Of a DNA stretch of 64,000 bases, positions 30,527-41,309 are shown piece by piece. Within the stretch, counting starts at the first letter, position 1, and every line of letters begins with the position of its first letter. The stretch lies in NCBI GenBank assembly GCA_964035575.1, contig OZ037920.1, forward strand, positions 434,001 through 498,000, in the 5' to 3' direction. Made by a program: the position numbers and the translations under genes. The DNA comes from Rhynchopus sp. YZ270_cl-10 (Eukaryota > Euglenozoa > Diplonemea > Diplonemida > Diplonemidae). The notes beneath the pieces are model-generated. The model ran no database searches. It worked only from the letters and a program-made list of their open reading frames with translations, and was not told where the DNA came from.

Positions 30527-33500
30527 TTTATAAAAGAAACGAAAAATTGCTGATGGTGATTGTTTAAAATATTGGGTGTGTGTTGTGTGTATGTTTATAT
30601 TTTTTGACATTTTTTTTTGTTTTTGTTGTTGTCGTTGGTAGAGGGAGGAGGGAGAGGGAACGGGGAGGGGGGTTTTTTTTGTTTGCAACGTTTTGTGTTG
30701 GTTTTTTCTCTCTCTCTCTTTTTTTCTCTGCGCACTTTTCCTTTTCTGTTTTTTTTGTACTGTTTCTTATTTGATTTTTCTGTGTAAAAAAGGGACAACG
30801 ATACTTAAAATTTCAGAGTCCTTTTCCTGAGTGTTTTTTTAAAGGTACATTGTCACGAGAGGGCTTTGTATTTCAAGTCAACCTTTTTTTTCTCTTCCAA
30901 ACAGTGAAGACTGTTTGGTATGGTGGTTGCACTGATCCCGACAGAGTATCAAAATCAAAAAAAAGGGGGGAAAAATATAGTGAACGACTTTTCGAAAAGT
31001 AGAGTGTGTTGTACGTAACCTCAAGAATTTAGCGCAAAGAAGAGAAAATGGAAATGAACAACATAAAAAAAAACACTGTGCGTATGTGTGTGGTGCAAAA
31101 CCACTCTCTCCGGTTCGATGAGAACCAATAACGTTATGTGGGGGGTATCACACAAAGTTTTCGCTCTCCCTCTCTCTTTTTTCCACCCGAAAAAAGAAAA
31201 GAAAAAGAAAAAAATAGTATGGTGGAGCTCATCCTCGGGTGCCTACACTAATACAATGAAGTTTTCAAAAAAAAAAATAAGCAGTGGATATTGCACAACT
31301 GTGGCAACACAACTGAGGCAACCTACACTACTCCAACAATTTGTCTAAAAAAAAAAAAGAAAAAAAAGGGAAAAAGGAAGAAGTTGGAGTTTGCATCGAT
31401 CGGCAACTGCACTATTCCTGTTCTTTCATCGAAAAGAAGGAGAAGAAGGAAGAAGGAAAGAGCTAGCACAAGCTATTTTCCTTTTTTTTTGTTATTGTGT
31501 AGAAAATTAGAAAAAAAATTTTTTGTTTGTTTGTGTTTTTTTATTGACATCGAATTTTGTAGATTGTTTCCCCCCCCACAAAAAAATGTGGGGCAAAAAT
31601 AAACGCCACGTTATTCTTGACTTTTCTTTCAAAAAAAGAGATCTGTCATTTTTTTCTTCCTTCTTTTCTTTTTTTTGACTGGGTGGAGACAAGGTGGAGT
31701 TTGGTAGGTAACAGGGCTTAAAAGCGGGGCTCTCAGCCTTTTATGGACTTACACACGGTGATGTCCTGTGTTCACCTTTCTCCCTCTCCAATGTCTTCAC
31801 CTGTACGATGTGTTTTAGAAAGTCCTTAACCCCATCCCTCTTCGTTGCGATGTTTTTTTTTTTATTATGGGTTTGTTATTTCCTGATCACCACCATATTT
31901 CCCTTCTTAGACACTCAATGTTGAGCGAGGGGGGTTGTTTCTTTTACTTTTTTTTTTTGGAGCATTTGTTTGACATTTTTCTTTGTGAAGTGTAAAAAAA
32001 AAAAATCATCGCGTTATGTCTGCGGTGACATAAAAGTGGTTAGTATAGTGAAGCGCACACAAAAGGGTGGCTACACTAATACAACCAAGTTTTCAAAAAA
32101 AAAGAGTTGACAGTGGAGCCCTGCATAGGTGGCAACTACACTATTCCAACAATTTTTCAAAAAAAAAAAAAAAACAGGAAAGAAGTACCGGGAGTGTTCC
32201 ACACTCGCGAGAAACTTAGCCTGGTAAAAAAAGGTATTCTTTTTTCCATAAAAATTGCTTTCAAGGGTTCAAGGACGATTGACGTCTATACCTTCCGTAC
32301 AAAAGGCTTTGACCAACATTGAGTACAAACCCTAGGCTCCCCAAGCGGGTTCTTAGGCGATTGTCGACACAGCAAATGATGGAGGATTGCACAAGGCGGC
32401 AAAAAAGGCTGATGTGCGGTACTCCAATACCATTTTTATTTTTATTTTATTTTTCAAAATAAAACCTCCCGCCCCCGCCCCCAAGCCAGATTGGGTCTTG
32501 GGTAGTTGTCAATAGGACCGAATTTTTTTTCTCTCCTCCCCCGGTGCCTTTCGTCTGTCGGTACTCCCGGTGAGGCGTTTGCACTTTCAACTTTTATTTT
32601 TATTTTTAGAGGCTTTCCCTTTTCCCCCCCACACCCTAGGATAGTTTTTTTTTTTATTTTTCGTAGATCTTCGCTTGTTTGTTTTCAGTCTATATTTTTT
32701 TTTTTTTGAGGAGTGGGAGGGAATGTGGTGGTGGGTGGTTGTGGTGCTGGTGTGTGTGGGTGTAGGGTCCAAAATATCAACTCCGATGTTTTATTTCTTT
32801 CTTCAAAAGCAAGGGTACATTTTTTGCACCCTCTTTGCATTCTTTTTTGTTGCATTCCTGGGGAGTCGAATAGTGAGAATAGTAAGAAAAGAATGTACAT
32901 GAAATGATTTTTTCAATGCCTGCGTTCCCGCCCGGTATACGGTGGTGCGTTTGCACACTTTCAATTTCTCTTTCTTACGTGGTTTCTGTTAAAAAAAATA
33001 AAATTGCCACACAAAAGAAATCATCGCGCTCGTCTGCGGTGACGTAAAAATGTTTAGTACAGTGTAGCACACTCTAGGGTGGCTACACTAATACAACCAA
33101 GTTTTCAACAAAAAAATATAGTTGTCGTTTTTCCCACCAAAAGACAGCTGAAAAATCGCTGGGGAAGAATGGTATGCAGGGAGAGGGGGAAAGGGAATGC
33201 GGAAGGGGAAGGAGGGAGATCATGTTGAGTTGAGTTGAGTGTTCACTGCACTACCCCCCTCGGCTATCAGAGGGGGTGGGGGTGGGGGTGTGTCAACAGG
33301 ATTCAATATTCATTTTTTTTTTTCTCTTGAAATTTGTGCTGAATTTTCAAAAAAAAGAGGCATTCTTTTTTGTCGTTTGTTTGTGTTTTTTTTTGAATTT
33401 TTTTTTGGATTGTATTGTTTCTATCGATTATATTTGAAGCATCGGTACGTCTGCTCGTCACGCAAACGTTACAAATAAAAACTGCAAAAACTGGAAGTAT

Positions 33501-34120
33501 TGCACCACTGTGAAGTAAATTATTTGCCTCTGTAGCTTTACTTGTGGTTTTTATTGTTGGCTAACAACGATGAAAGCACAAAAGTAAAAAAAAAAAACTA
33601 CAAGTCAAGTCATTTACTTCACCGTCGTGTAGAAAAACACCCCCCTCCCTTGTCTTGAAATATGTGTTGTCCATACACTAAGACCCTTTCATGTTTTCAA
33701 GTCTTTTCTTTTCCTCGTTTCTTTTGGATGCGTGGTATTGTTCAATAAACCGAACATTATTATTTTTTTTTGGTATTTTTCCATTCCTGTTTTCTGTTTC
33801 CAAAAAATACAATGCAAGGAAGTAGCTGTTTGCACAAAGGTGGTTTTACCATACACATGTTCCAAAAAAAAATAATCAAAAGCAATACAGCTGGTGACTA
33901 CTCATCAATTATTATTTTGCAGTCAAAAAAAAAAAAAAAATTAAAATTAAAACCCAAATCCAATTGTGGATCTTTCGTCTGCACATTTTTTTTTGATTTT
34001 TTTTTTTAAAACAAACAACTTTCCCTCTCCCCCCCAATTCCCTTGCCCGCTTGTGTGTCAGGGCGCTCCACTGAACCAACGTATTTATAGTGCGATTTTT
34101 TTGAGGAAATGATTTTCTCT
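30527..34120. other. Intergenic 3.6 kb; many short repeats, no gene
   Basis: Contains a family 4 hairpin (30843-30883), families 3 and 2 together (31214-31267, 31282-31345), then 3, 2 and 8 (32041-32094, 32110-32158, 32301-32373), family 5 twice (32546-32595, 32918-32970) and family 3 (33054-33108). It also holds a small inverted-repeat element (33503-33629). The remainder is A/T-run DNA. Confidence 0.55.
33503..33629. mobile_element. Small MITE-like inverted-repeat element
   Basis: Ends CACCACTGTGAAGTAAAT and ATTTACTTCACCGTCGTG are inverted repeats with two or three mismatches, around a 90-bp AT-rich centre. The left end overlaps a TATTGCACCACTGTG word that looks like the start of family 2. 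No clear target duplication. Confidence 0.5.
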
Positions 34121-35175
34121 CAGGCCTGAACCGTGACGGGCCTATTTTCCGGGGGTTTTTCGGCTGGGGACCGGTTTTTTTCCCGCCCTTTTCCCGCCCT
34201 TTTCGCGTCTTTTTTGTGTGATTTTTGTGCCCTTTTTCGGGTTTTTTTGCGCTTTGCGCCCGCCTCCATGACAAATTTGGGAAGCGCTGTGAAAATTTGA
34301 CCCATTTGAACACAATCTGGGCCATATTTGGGTGATGGGTGGAGGGATTTTTAGACAAAGCTGATATGGGCTGGCCCCTTGCTCATACGCAGCGCAAAAT
34401 CGTCCTCACGGATAGTGTGGAAGAATGGCGGAGGGGGTACTTGTGCCTCGACGAGGGTGATGGAGGGCTCCAGGTTGGCCAGGGCTGCAGTAATCCTCCG
34501 AAAGTGGCGTTTGCCCACCTCACTTTGTGGTCTCTCGGAAAAACTACCACTGTTTTCTGTATGAGTTTCAGGGATTTCTTTATCGAGGCAGACTTGAAAG
34601 AAAATGAACCATTGGTTCGTGCACCGCCTCAGCGAAGTGTGGTCCATGAGATAATTTTCGGCGCTGCTGACCAGGGAAGACATTGGGAACAGATGGACTG
34701 TATTTTTTTTTTGCGGAGCAAAAAAAATACAAAAAAAAATGGCGCCGCAGGCAAAAAAAAATTTAGGGCACGGTGTAAAAATCTAGCTTTTTACATCACA
34801 GAGTCACTCAACGAACCCTTTTTTGCGAGCAAAAAATGAAAAATGGCGCCGCAGGCAAAAAAAATTTGAGGTACAGCCTGGATGGTGCGGTCAGCAACCC
34901 ACTTCCCCAAGGTACTCCCGTTCAACCACAGGGGGACTTGGTGATGGTGGGGGGCCGTTCTGGATTCGGCACCCCTCCCCCCCTTTTTTTTCCCTCCCCC
35001 AAAAACTGGTTATTTTGCATGAGCGGTCTCATCCAGACACGTGGTATTTTTTCTCGGGCTCCTCTGAGCCCCTGTGAACCCCTAAAGCGCAGTAGAGACG
35101 GCGGGAAAAAAAGTGCGGGAAAAAAATTTATTTTCCCAAATCTGGGGACGGGGACCGGATTTAGAAACAGGCCTG
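34121..35175. mobile_element. hAT-like element, 1055 bp, with perfect 8-bp duplication
   Basis: Starts and ends with CAGGCCTG and is flanked on both sides by TTTTCTCT (34113-34120, 35176-35183). The terminal repeat is only 8 bp and diverges inward. A GC-rich block (34340-34700) is open on both strands (166 and 110 residues), but neither product is recognised. Two near-identical GGCGCCGCAGGCAAAAAAAA blocks lie at about 34740 and 34846. Probably non-autonomous. Confidence 0.78.
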
Positions 35176-35506
35176 TTTTCTCTCTATTTTTATTTTTATT
35201 TTTGTGTGGTAATGGAGAGAAATCGTGGCTGCTGTCCTGTTATAGTAGTCTTTAAATCAGACAATTTGTATGTGGGTATGATTTTGTTTTTGGTAGGGTC
35301 TATACCAGAACAAAAGTGTTCTGTGTCTTTTCAATGCCATCTTTATATTTCATTGGAAAAAAAAAATTGACAATGGAGATTGCATCAACTGTGGCAACTA
35401 CACTACTCCAACAATTTATCGAACAAAACAATTTCATCTTTTTTTTAGTTCGGTGTAGAACGCAATGATGTGACCCCCCACACAACACGCTCCCCCAAAA
35501 AAGAAA

Positions 35507-35835
35507 ACACCACCACCACCACCACCACCACCACCACCACCACCACCACCACCACCACCACCACCACCACCACCACCACCACCACCACCACCACCACCAC
35601 CACCACCACCACCACCACCACCACCACCACCACCACCACCACCACCACCACCACCACCACCACCACCACCACCACCACCACCACCACCACCACCACCACC
35701 ACCACCACCACCACCACCACCACCACCACCACCACCACCACCACCACCACCACCACCACCACCACCACCACCACCACCACCACCACCACCACCACCACCA
35801 CCACCACCACCACCACCACCACCACCACCACCACC
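35507..35835. repeat. (ACC)n microsatellite, 329 bp
   Basis: An apparently uninterrupted run of about 109 ACC triplets. It is open in all frames on both strands (poly-Thr, poly-His, poly-Pro; poly-Val, poly-Gly, poly-Trp), but nothing suggests it is translated. Confidence 0.97.
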
Positions 35836-36887
35836 CTCTCCTCCTCCCTCATTGTACTCAAGGGAAGGGTTAGCGTCCCCACCCCTTTATTTTGAGCCAC
35901 AAAAAAAAAGAGGGATTTTTTTTTGCCCCCATTTATACCTCGCCATCTAGCCGTGTTTCGTGGGGTTTTTTTATTTTATTTTTTATTTCGAAAATTTTAC
36001 CGAAATTTCAAAAAAAAACGTAAAGACAAAAACATCCCCCCCTTGTACCAGAAACATCACAACACAAAAAAAAAAAAAAAATGTTCTGGGATCCCGTTGG
36101 TGTCAGCAGTACCTCCTGGCGCCTGCACTGGGGCTGCATCCCGTACCATCCAGACATGCCGGTTGCGATTCTTACCCTATCCATCCCAGGTGCTATCATA
36201 GCGACTGCAAGGCCAGCAGCAATGTATGTCAAATCACCTTTTGAGTCCCAATCCTCCAAAGATTGGCAATACAGTTGGACAAGAAAATTGGCGACCAAAT
36301 AATATTGGCGGATTTTGGGGTTTTTTCTTGCAATTGGCGACTTTTTTGGTCGCCAATATGGTGTTTATGTTGTGTTGCCTGGCTGCGGAAAATACATAGA
36401 TAAAGGTAAGGACAGAATCAGTTGGAAAAAATTCTGTCCAGTTTTATGGATACAATACCTACTTTTTTATTGTCCACCGCCTCACAACTCATCTTCACAC
36501 CCCATTTTTTTTTAAAAATTTTTTCAAAAAAAAAGAAAAATAGTGATTTAAAAACAAAGGGTCAGGCGATGTGTAATCCTGAATAATATTATAGACTCCG
36601 TCAACTCCCCTTTACTACATTGAAGTTCGCTTTGGTTAAGGATCTAAAAAGCTAAAAAAAAACACACACAAAAAAGCAAACACAAAGAGTACAAACCATA
36701 AAAAAATATATAGTAGAGCACACTCTAGGGTGGCTACACTAATAGAACCAAGTTTTCAAAAAAAAAAAAACAGTACAAAGGCTTCGGCCAACGATGAGTA
36801 CAGACCCGAATTCTCCCACCTGGTCGGCGATTGTCGACACAACAAAGCATCTACAAACCCCCCTTTACCATCTCACAGGCACCGTAT

Positions 36888-37246
36888 GACGTCCGCAATG
36901 CAGAAGAAATACCGCATCCACCATAGAGCGCTCGTGGGCCTGGGAATCATGTTCGCAATTAATTGCCAGTTGAAGCTCTACGCGATGTCCGTCTCAGGGG
37001 CTGGGGAGATGTACGAATGCCACGGCAAGGGGTTTCCCGAGATTGCAGGCACCTAAGAAAACCGGCGGAATTGTTGGCCACTACCGCCAACACCCCTTTT
37101 TTTCTTTCTTTTGCTCCGAACGGCCTACACCCGCACCAGGATCGTATCATCTGTTTGAAGCCAATCGCATGCTTCTGCAGACCCTAATTGATAGACCCCT
37201 ATTAATCCCGCTGGGCAAGTGGCCGTGCATAATTCCGAAGAATTAA
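36888..37246 (+). other. GC-rich island with short open frames, unassigned
   Basis: Two overlapping short frames: one of 56 residues starting MTSAMQKKYRIHHRALVGLG, and one ending ANRMLLQTLIDRPLLIPLGK then WPCIIPKN. Base composition is exon-like against the T/A-run surroundings. It could be a gene relic, a transposon coding remnant or an unrecognised small gene. No family recognised. Confidence 0.3.
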
Positions 37247-37393
37247 AAAGAAGCGCCAAAACAGTCCAGAACCACCTCCTTCCCAGGAAACCAACAAAGC
37301 GATCTGAGAGAATCGATCCCTCATTTTTGGACACTTCGTCTTATGGATGAAGCCGTTTTTTTTTTTTTTTTTTTTTTTTTTGGCTGTATTGAC

Positions 37394-37691
37394 CAGGCTC
37401 TCCGCTAGGATTTCCGATTTTGAAAATATTCTGTTGATGGTCCACGTTGGTGGGGTACATGCTTGCGCCGCAGGCGCACGGTACGCAACTTTTTTTTTTA
37501 CCAACGCCCGATTTTGACTTTTTTGGGACGTTTGAGCACTCACCTCTCCATATCTTCTTCTCCTGAGCTTTTTTGACAGGTAGAACGGGTCTGAACCACT
37601 TAGCAGAACTTTTTTTTTTTTTCTTTTTTTCCCCATTTTCAAAAAGTTCTGTTGACAATCAACAGAACTTTAGTACCTAGCGGAGTGCCTG
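37394..37691. mobile_element. hAT-type MITE, copy 2 (inverted)
   Basis: Inverted near-identical copy of 25305-25603 with ends CAGGCTCTCCGCTAGG / CCTAGCGGAGTGCCTG. It is flanked by a perfect 8-bp duplication GTATTGAC (37386-37393, 37692-37699), which fixes the element ends. Confidence 0.88.
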
Positions 37692-38436
37692 GTATTGACA
37701 GAGGGGAGGGGTCTGTACAGTAGGTTGCGTCTTTGGAAAGCACAGAGAGAAAAATCATTGTGGAGCAAAGGCTAGGGTGTCTACACTAATAGTACCAAGT
37801 TTTCAAAAAGCATAAACTGTACCCGAATTTTGTGTATACACGAATGGTGCAGATTCGGACCTTGTAAAGAGGCAATACCAAACGATGCTGTGCTGAAGAG
37901 TCTACAAGGAGGAAACCACTGCAAGCATTGTTATGAAGGCTTCTAATGTGTGGGATGGGAGGGTGGTGGGAGAAAATTATGGGGAAGGAATAGTATGTGG
38001 GAAAACCATGTTTTTTTTCTCCCTGTGCTCGCAGGTCGGTGTTGCATTGCTGTGTCTCCACCGGGTTTGTGAGCGGTGCAGATGGTTCTTATGTGATGGT
38101 GAGTAAGGTGACTAGGCATGTGAGGCTTAGGGGTTAGGGTTCATATAAGCAAACTTATTTTTTCGTTCGATAGTCTGCATTTGGGACAGCTTTGGTAGAG
38201 ATTGCACAGAGCCTGCCTTGAGAGGTGTTCTGTATGTGATCAAATTCACTTTCTTTGGCAGATGTGTGTGTGTCTGGGATGCACATCTTTAAGTTGTGCC
38301 TTCTTGTAGGGAAGGTGTCAAAGGTAGGGCACGGTGCAATGCCTTGTGACAACAAAAAAAAGAGAGAGAGAAGAGCATCAAAGAAGCCCCACCCTTTTAT
38401 TTTTTGTATAGTTGCCAACTGTATCTGCAGTCCCCG

Positions 38437-39245
38437 CAGTTGCCTTTTCTGTGCTGAGCATGATGAGCAATACACCACACAAACAAAAGTGTGCCTGAAG
38501 GCTTCTGCCCTTTGATGTCTGCAACAAGTATTCTCGGGTCTCAACAATCTGAACAGCACAACATCATCGAGAAGTATTTTGTTCTTTCGTGAAGAAAGCA
38601 CAGGTGCCACGGAAGTCCCCTTCCTCTTAGGGACAGTCTTCCACCAGTCCTCGTTGCGAGACGGATGTTTTCTCTGGAGTGAGTGTTGATCAGCAAAAAG
38701 GCGTGTCTTCATAGTCCCTCACGTGTGCCCAACTTACAGCAAATGGGCGTGAGGTCTCCCAAGGGCGCAAGAAAAGATCACATCACATCACATCACACTC
38801 AAAATGATGACAGTTTTTCATCTGGATCCAACACCTACCCCTTTGTGGGGCTGACGATACACTGAAAATCAAAACGAGCTTTTTAACAGTCTGAACACCA
38901 CCCCCACCACACACCACTTCCAAGAAAGATGATGAGAACATACTAAGCAACGTCTGTGTTTCACATGGATACTTTTATGAGTTAAACGCTTTTGTATTTT
39001 TCGGGTTCCAAATAGTTCGAGCATGATGAGTAATACACTGCACGACAAAAGTGTGCCTGAAGGCTTCTGCCCTTTGATGTCTACAACAAGTATTCTCGGG
39101 TCCCAATCTGAACAGCACATCATCAGAAGTCTTTTGTTCTTCCCTCAAAGACAGGACAGGTGCCACGGAAGTCCCCTTCCTCTTAGGGACAGTCTTCCAC
39201 CAGTCCTCGTTGCGAGACAAGGATGTTTTCTCTGAAGTGAATGTC
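38437..39245 (+). promoter_or_regulatory. Modular repeat cassette upstream of RPAC2
   Basis: Module order A, B with its 3' extension, C, E, A, B. The last B ends 138-150 bp before the RPAC2 start codon. Compared with the kinase cassette it lacks D and one B-C pair. Sequence is near identical in each module, with small insertions and deletions. Confidence 0.6.
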
Positions 39246-39382
39246 ACCACAACACACATACGACACACCACCGAACCACATCCCCGCCTATCCCCACACG
39301 GTTTATTTTCATTTTCTTTTTCACCATGCTTCACATCATTCCACCACCACAGACACACATTTTTATATTTTTTGTACACAAT

Positions 39383-40030
39383 ATGGGGGACCCTATCACG
39401 ATTGTTGTCAGGGACACCGACATAGCTGAGAGGGAGACGCAACTGCAGATCTCGCTTGCAGACAGAACCGAGCAGATTAAGACGATGATATGCCAGGTGT
39501 GGCCTGAGTGGATCACCATTGAGATGGTCCTGCTTGACGCAGGGCGCAATGAGCTCCGTGATGGGTGCACTGTGGCGGACTGCAACCTTAAGCAAAATCA
39601 GATAATTACAGTTACATCGAGAAGCTCGTTGTTGGAAGCTGCATTGAAGAATAGGAAAGAGAAGAGTAAGACGGAGGATGGCGATGCTGAGAAGTGGGGT
39701 GTGTTTGGTCATGCACATGACAAAAAGGTTTCGATTAAAATCCGTCAGAACGATGTAGGGCACACCTCGGCGAGTTTGACCTGGCTCAACGAAGGGCACA
39801 CCCTTGGTAACACCTTGAGGCACGCGCTCATCCAGAACCCAAGTGTTCTTCAGTGTGGCTACTCGATCCCCCACCCCCTCGAACCCAGCATGGTCATGGA
39901 GCTTACCTCCAAGATCTACCCGCCAGAGCTCGTTGCGCACTCTCTCGAGTCGCTTGCAGTGCTCTGCCAACACTCTGCTGATACCTTCGCCAAAGCCTGT
40001 ACAGACTTTGAGAACAGAATGGAAGATTGA
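39383..40030 (+). CDS. RPAC2: RNA polymerase I/III subunit RPAC2 (AC19) with N-terminal ubiquitin-like domain
   Basis: A 215-residue protein. Residues about 111-215 carry the RPB11/AC19 signature: EGHTLGNTLRHALIQNPSVL, CGYSIPHPLEPSMVMELTSK and a C-terminal helix. AC19 pairs with AC40 as the alpha-like dimer that nucleates Pol I and Pol III assembly in the nucleus and nucleolus. Residues 5-75 (ITIVVRDTD, LADRTEQIKTMICQVW, LLDAGRNELRDGCTVADCNL, QIITVTSR) fit a ubiquitin-like fold: beta hairpin, helix, LxDxGRxLxDxxTVxxxxL. Ordinary AC19 is about 105-145 residues with no such domain. A charged linker (NRKEKSKTEDGDAEK) joins the parts. The start is the first ATG that gives the whole ubiquitin-like domain; an earlier in-frame Met at 39326 would add a hydrophobic, His/Pro-containing tail and is less likely. 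It is preceded by the shared cassette. Confidence 0.92.
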   Translation: MGDPITIVVRDTDIAERETQLQISLADRTEQIKTMICQVWPEWITIEMVLLDAGRNELRDGCTVADCNLKQNQIITVTSRSSLLEAALKNRKEKSKTEDGDAEKWGVFGHAHDKKVSIKIRQNDVGHTSASLTWLNEGHTLGNTLRHALIQNPSVLQCGYSIPHPLEPSMVMELTSKIYPPELVAHSLESLAVLCQHSADTFAKACTDFENRMED

Positions 40031-41204
40031 TTTTATTATTATTATTTTTTGCAATCAAGTGATCAAGTGGGGTGGGGTGGGGTAGGGTAGGGTAGGGTGG
40101 GTGGAGGGGGGGGTAATGGGGAAATATTCAAAAGGTTTCGAATATGGGCTTTGGTTTGGTTATGTTTGGTATAGGGGGGTGGGGTGGGGTGGGGTGTGCT
40201 TCGGAAGAGTTGGGTTGTCTCTGTGTGTCTGTTCTGGCCGTCTTTCCAGGGTTTTATTTTTATTTTTATTTTTATTTTATTTTTTAAACCGTGTGCATTG
40301 CCAATGAAGTGCTCTTTGGAAGGTCGAGAATTCGAAGGGAAACAATGCCTTGTGTCCGCCGATGCACGGTGAGACGCTCTTTTGCACTTTCAAATTCTCT
40401 ATTTTTCCTTTTTTTCTCCTTCCGTTTTTAAAGATATGCCACACAGATTTTTTTACCCCACGAAAAGGCGCGGATAGGCGCGTATGTGGTCCTATTCGGT
40501 CCTATACTCGGGGTACAAATCAGGTGGTTGTGCACACGAGAGTCACATTCATCTTAATTTATTTTCCCCTCTTTTTCCCGCACCTAATCTGCACACTCGA
40601 TTTGCCATGCCACATCCCCACCTCCCCTCCCCTCCCTCCGTCTTACCCAATCACCGCGTTGGGGAGGTGGGTGCATATCTCATGACAAGGTGTAAACGGT
40701 TACGGTCCACATACGGCAGGAATACAGGAATTATTTTAAAAGGCCACAGCACACAGAGAGAGCCTTCTCTTTTGTTCTCCTTTTTTTCTTTTGGAATGAA
40801 AAAAAAAAAGAAAATTTGATTCTATTTTCTTGAACCCACACCCACCACTCTCTGCCTTCTTGTATCTACCCCACTCCACTTAGTGGCACACTTCTTTCCT
40901 ACATAGCTCCAAGGTGTGACTTTAGACCCTTCTTCACCGGCTGTCTGTGCCATCTGGAGGGTGCATCACCATGACCGAGATTTGCTTCCATTTGTCTGAA
41001 CAGATGTAAACCACGAAATGAATGTAGGACTGCATGGCTGGGGTCCACCCCGGTACAGCCGGTCATGTTCCAAGGTACACTGTCGCGAGCGGGCTGTTGT
41101 ATTTTACGTCAACTTTATTTCTCCCCTCTTTGTCCCGTATCCTCCCCTTTCTCTTCCCCCTTTAAAAATAACCACATTCCACTTTCAGACAGAAACAACT
41201 AAAA
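40031..41204. other. Intergenic; G-rich tract and hairpin repeats
   Basis: GGGGT/TAGGG repeats at 40068-40120 and GGGGT at 40174-40200 can form G-quadruplexes. A family 5 unit lies at 40347-40400 and a family 4 hairpin at 41073-41115. Just before the first eL41 gene is a pyrimidine-rich stretch ending CACTTTCAG (41180-41188). Confidence 0.6.
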
Positions 41205-41309
41205 ATGGGATCCGTCCCCAGACCTAACGGCATGAGGCCGAAGTGGAAGAAGAAGAGGTTGAAGAGATTGAAGCTCCGTAGGAGGAAGATGAGGCAGAGG
41301 TCCAAATAA
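41205..41309 (+). CDS. RPL41: 60S ribosomal protein eL41, copy 1
   Basis: Encodes 34 residues. From Met10 (41232) the product MRPKWKKKRLKRLKLRRRKM plus RQRSK has exactly the 25-residue length and Arg/Lys/Trp pattern of eL41, the smallest ribosomal protein, which sits at the subunit interface. The first nine codons (MGSVPRPNG) are an unusual extension, so the true start may be 41232. CCCCAG (41216-41221) just before it could also be a splice acceptor. A TTTCAG acceptor-like site lies 17 bp before the first ATG. The whole block 41164-41312 is repeated exactly at 42314-42462. Confidence 0.93.
   Translation: MGSVPRPNGMRPKWKKKRLKRLKLRRRKMRQRSK

Larger units (their letters stand above)
35176..38436. 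other. Intergenic 3.3 kb; microsatellite, MITE and unassigned GC-rich islands
   Basis: Holds family 2 (35370-35420), the (ACC)n tract, a GC-rich island with no recognised product (36085-36250), an inverted pair of TTGGCGACCAAA / TTTTGGTCGCCAA (36282-36357), families 3 and 8 (36709-36758, 36776-36843), another GC-rich island (36888-37246), a MITE (37394-37691), family 3 (37756-37808) and a family 1 hairpin (38104-38146). Confidence 0.55.

Noticed and set aside
35470-35900. Poly-Thr and poly-Val open frames
   Set aside because: Translation of the (ACC)n microsatellite only.
38975-40054. A 359-codon open frame on the - strand across the RPAC2 gene and its cassette
   Set aside because: It is antisense to a well-supported gene and reads through repeat modules; its product resembles nothing and is explained by the + strand coding sequence.
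40068-40120. Telomere-like TAGGG repeats
   Set aside because: Only three or four units mixed with GGGGT, inside a gene-containing region; better described as a G-rich tract.
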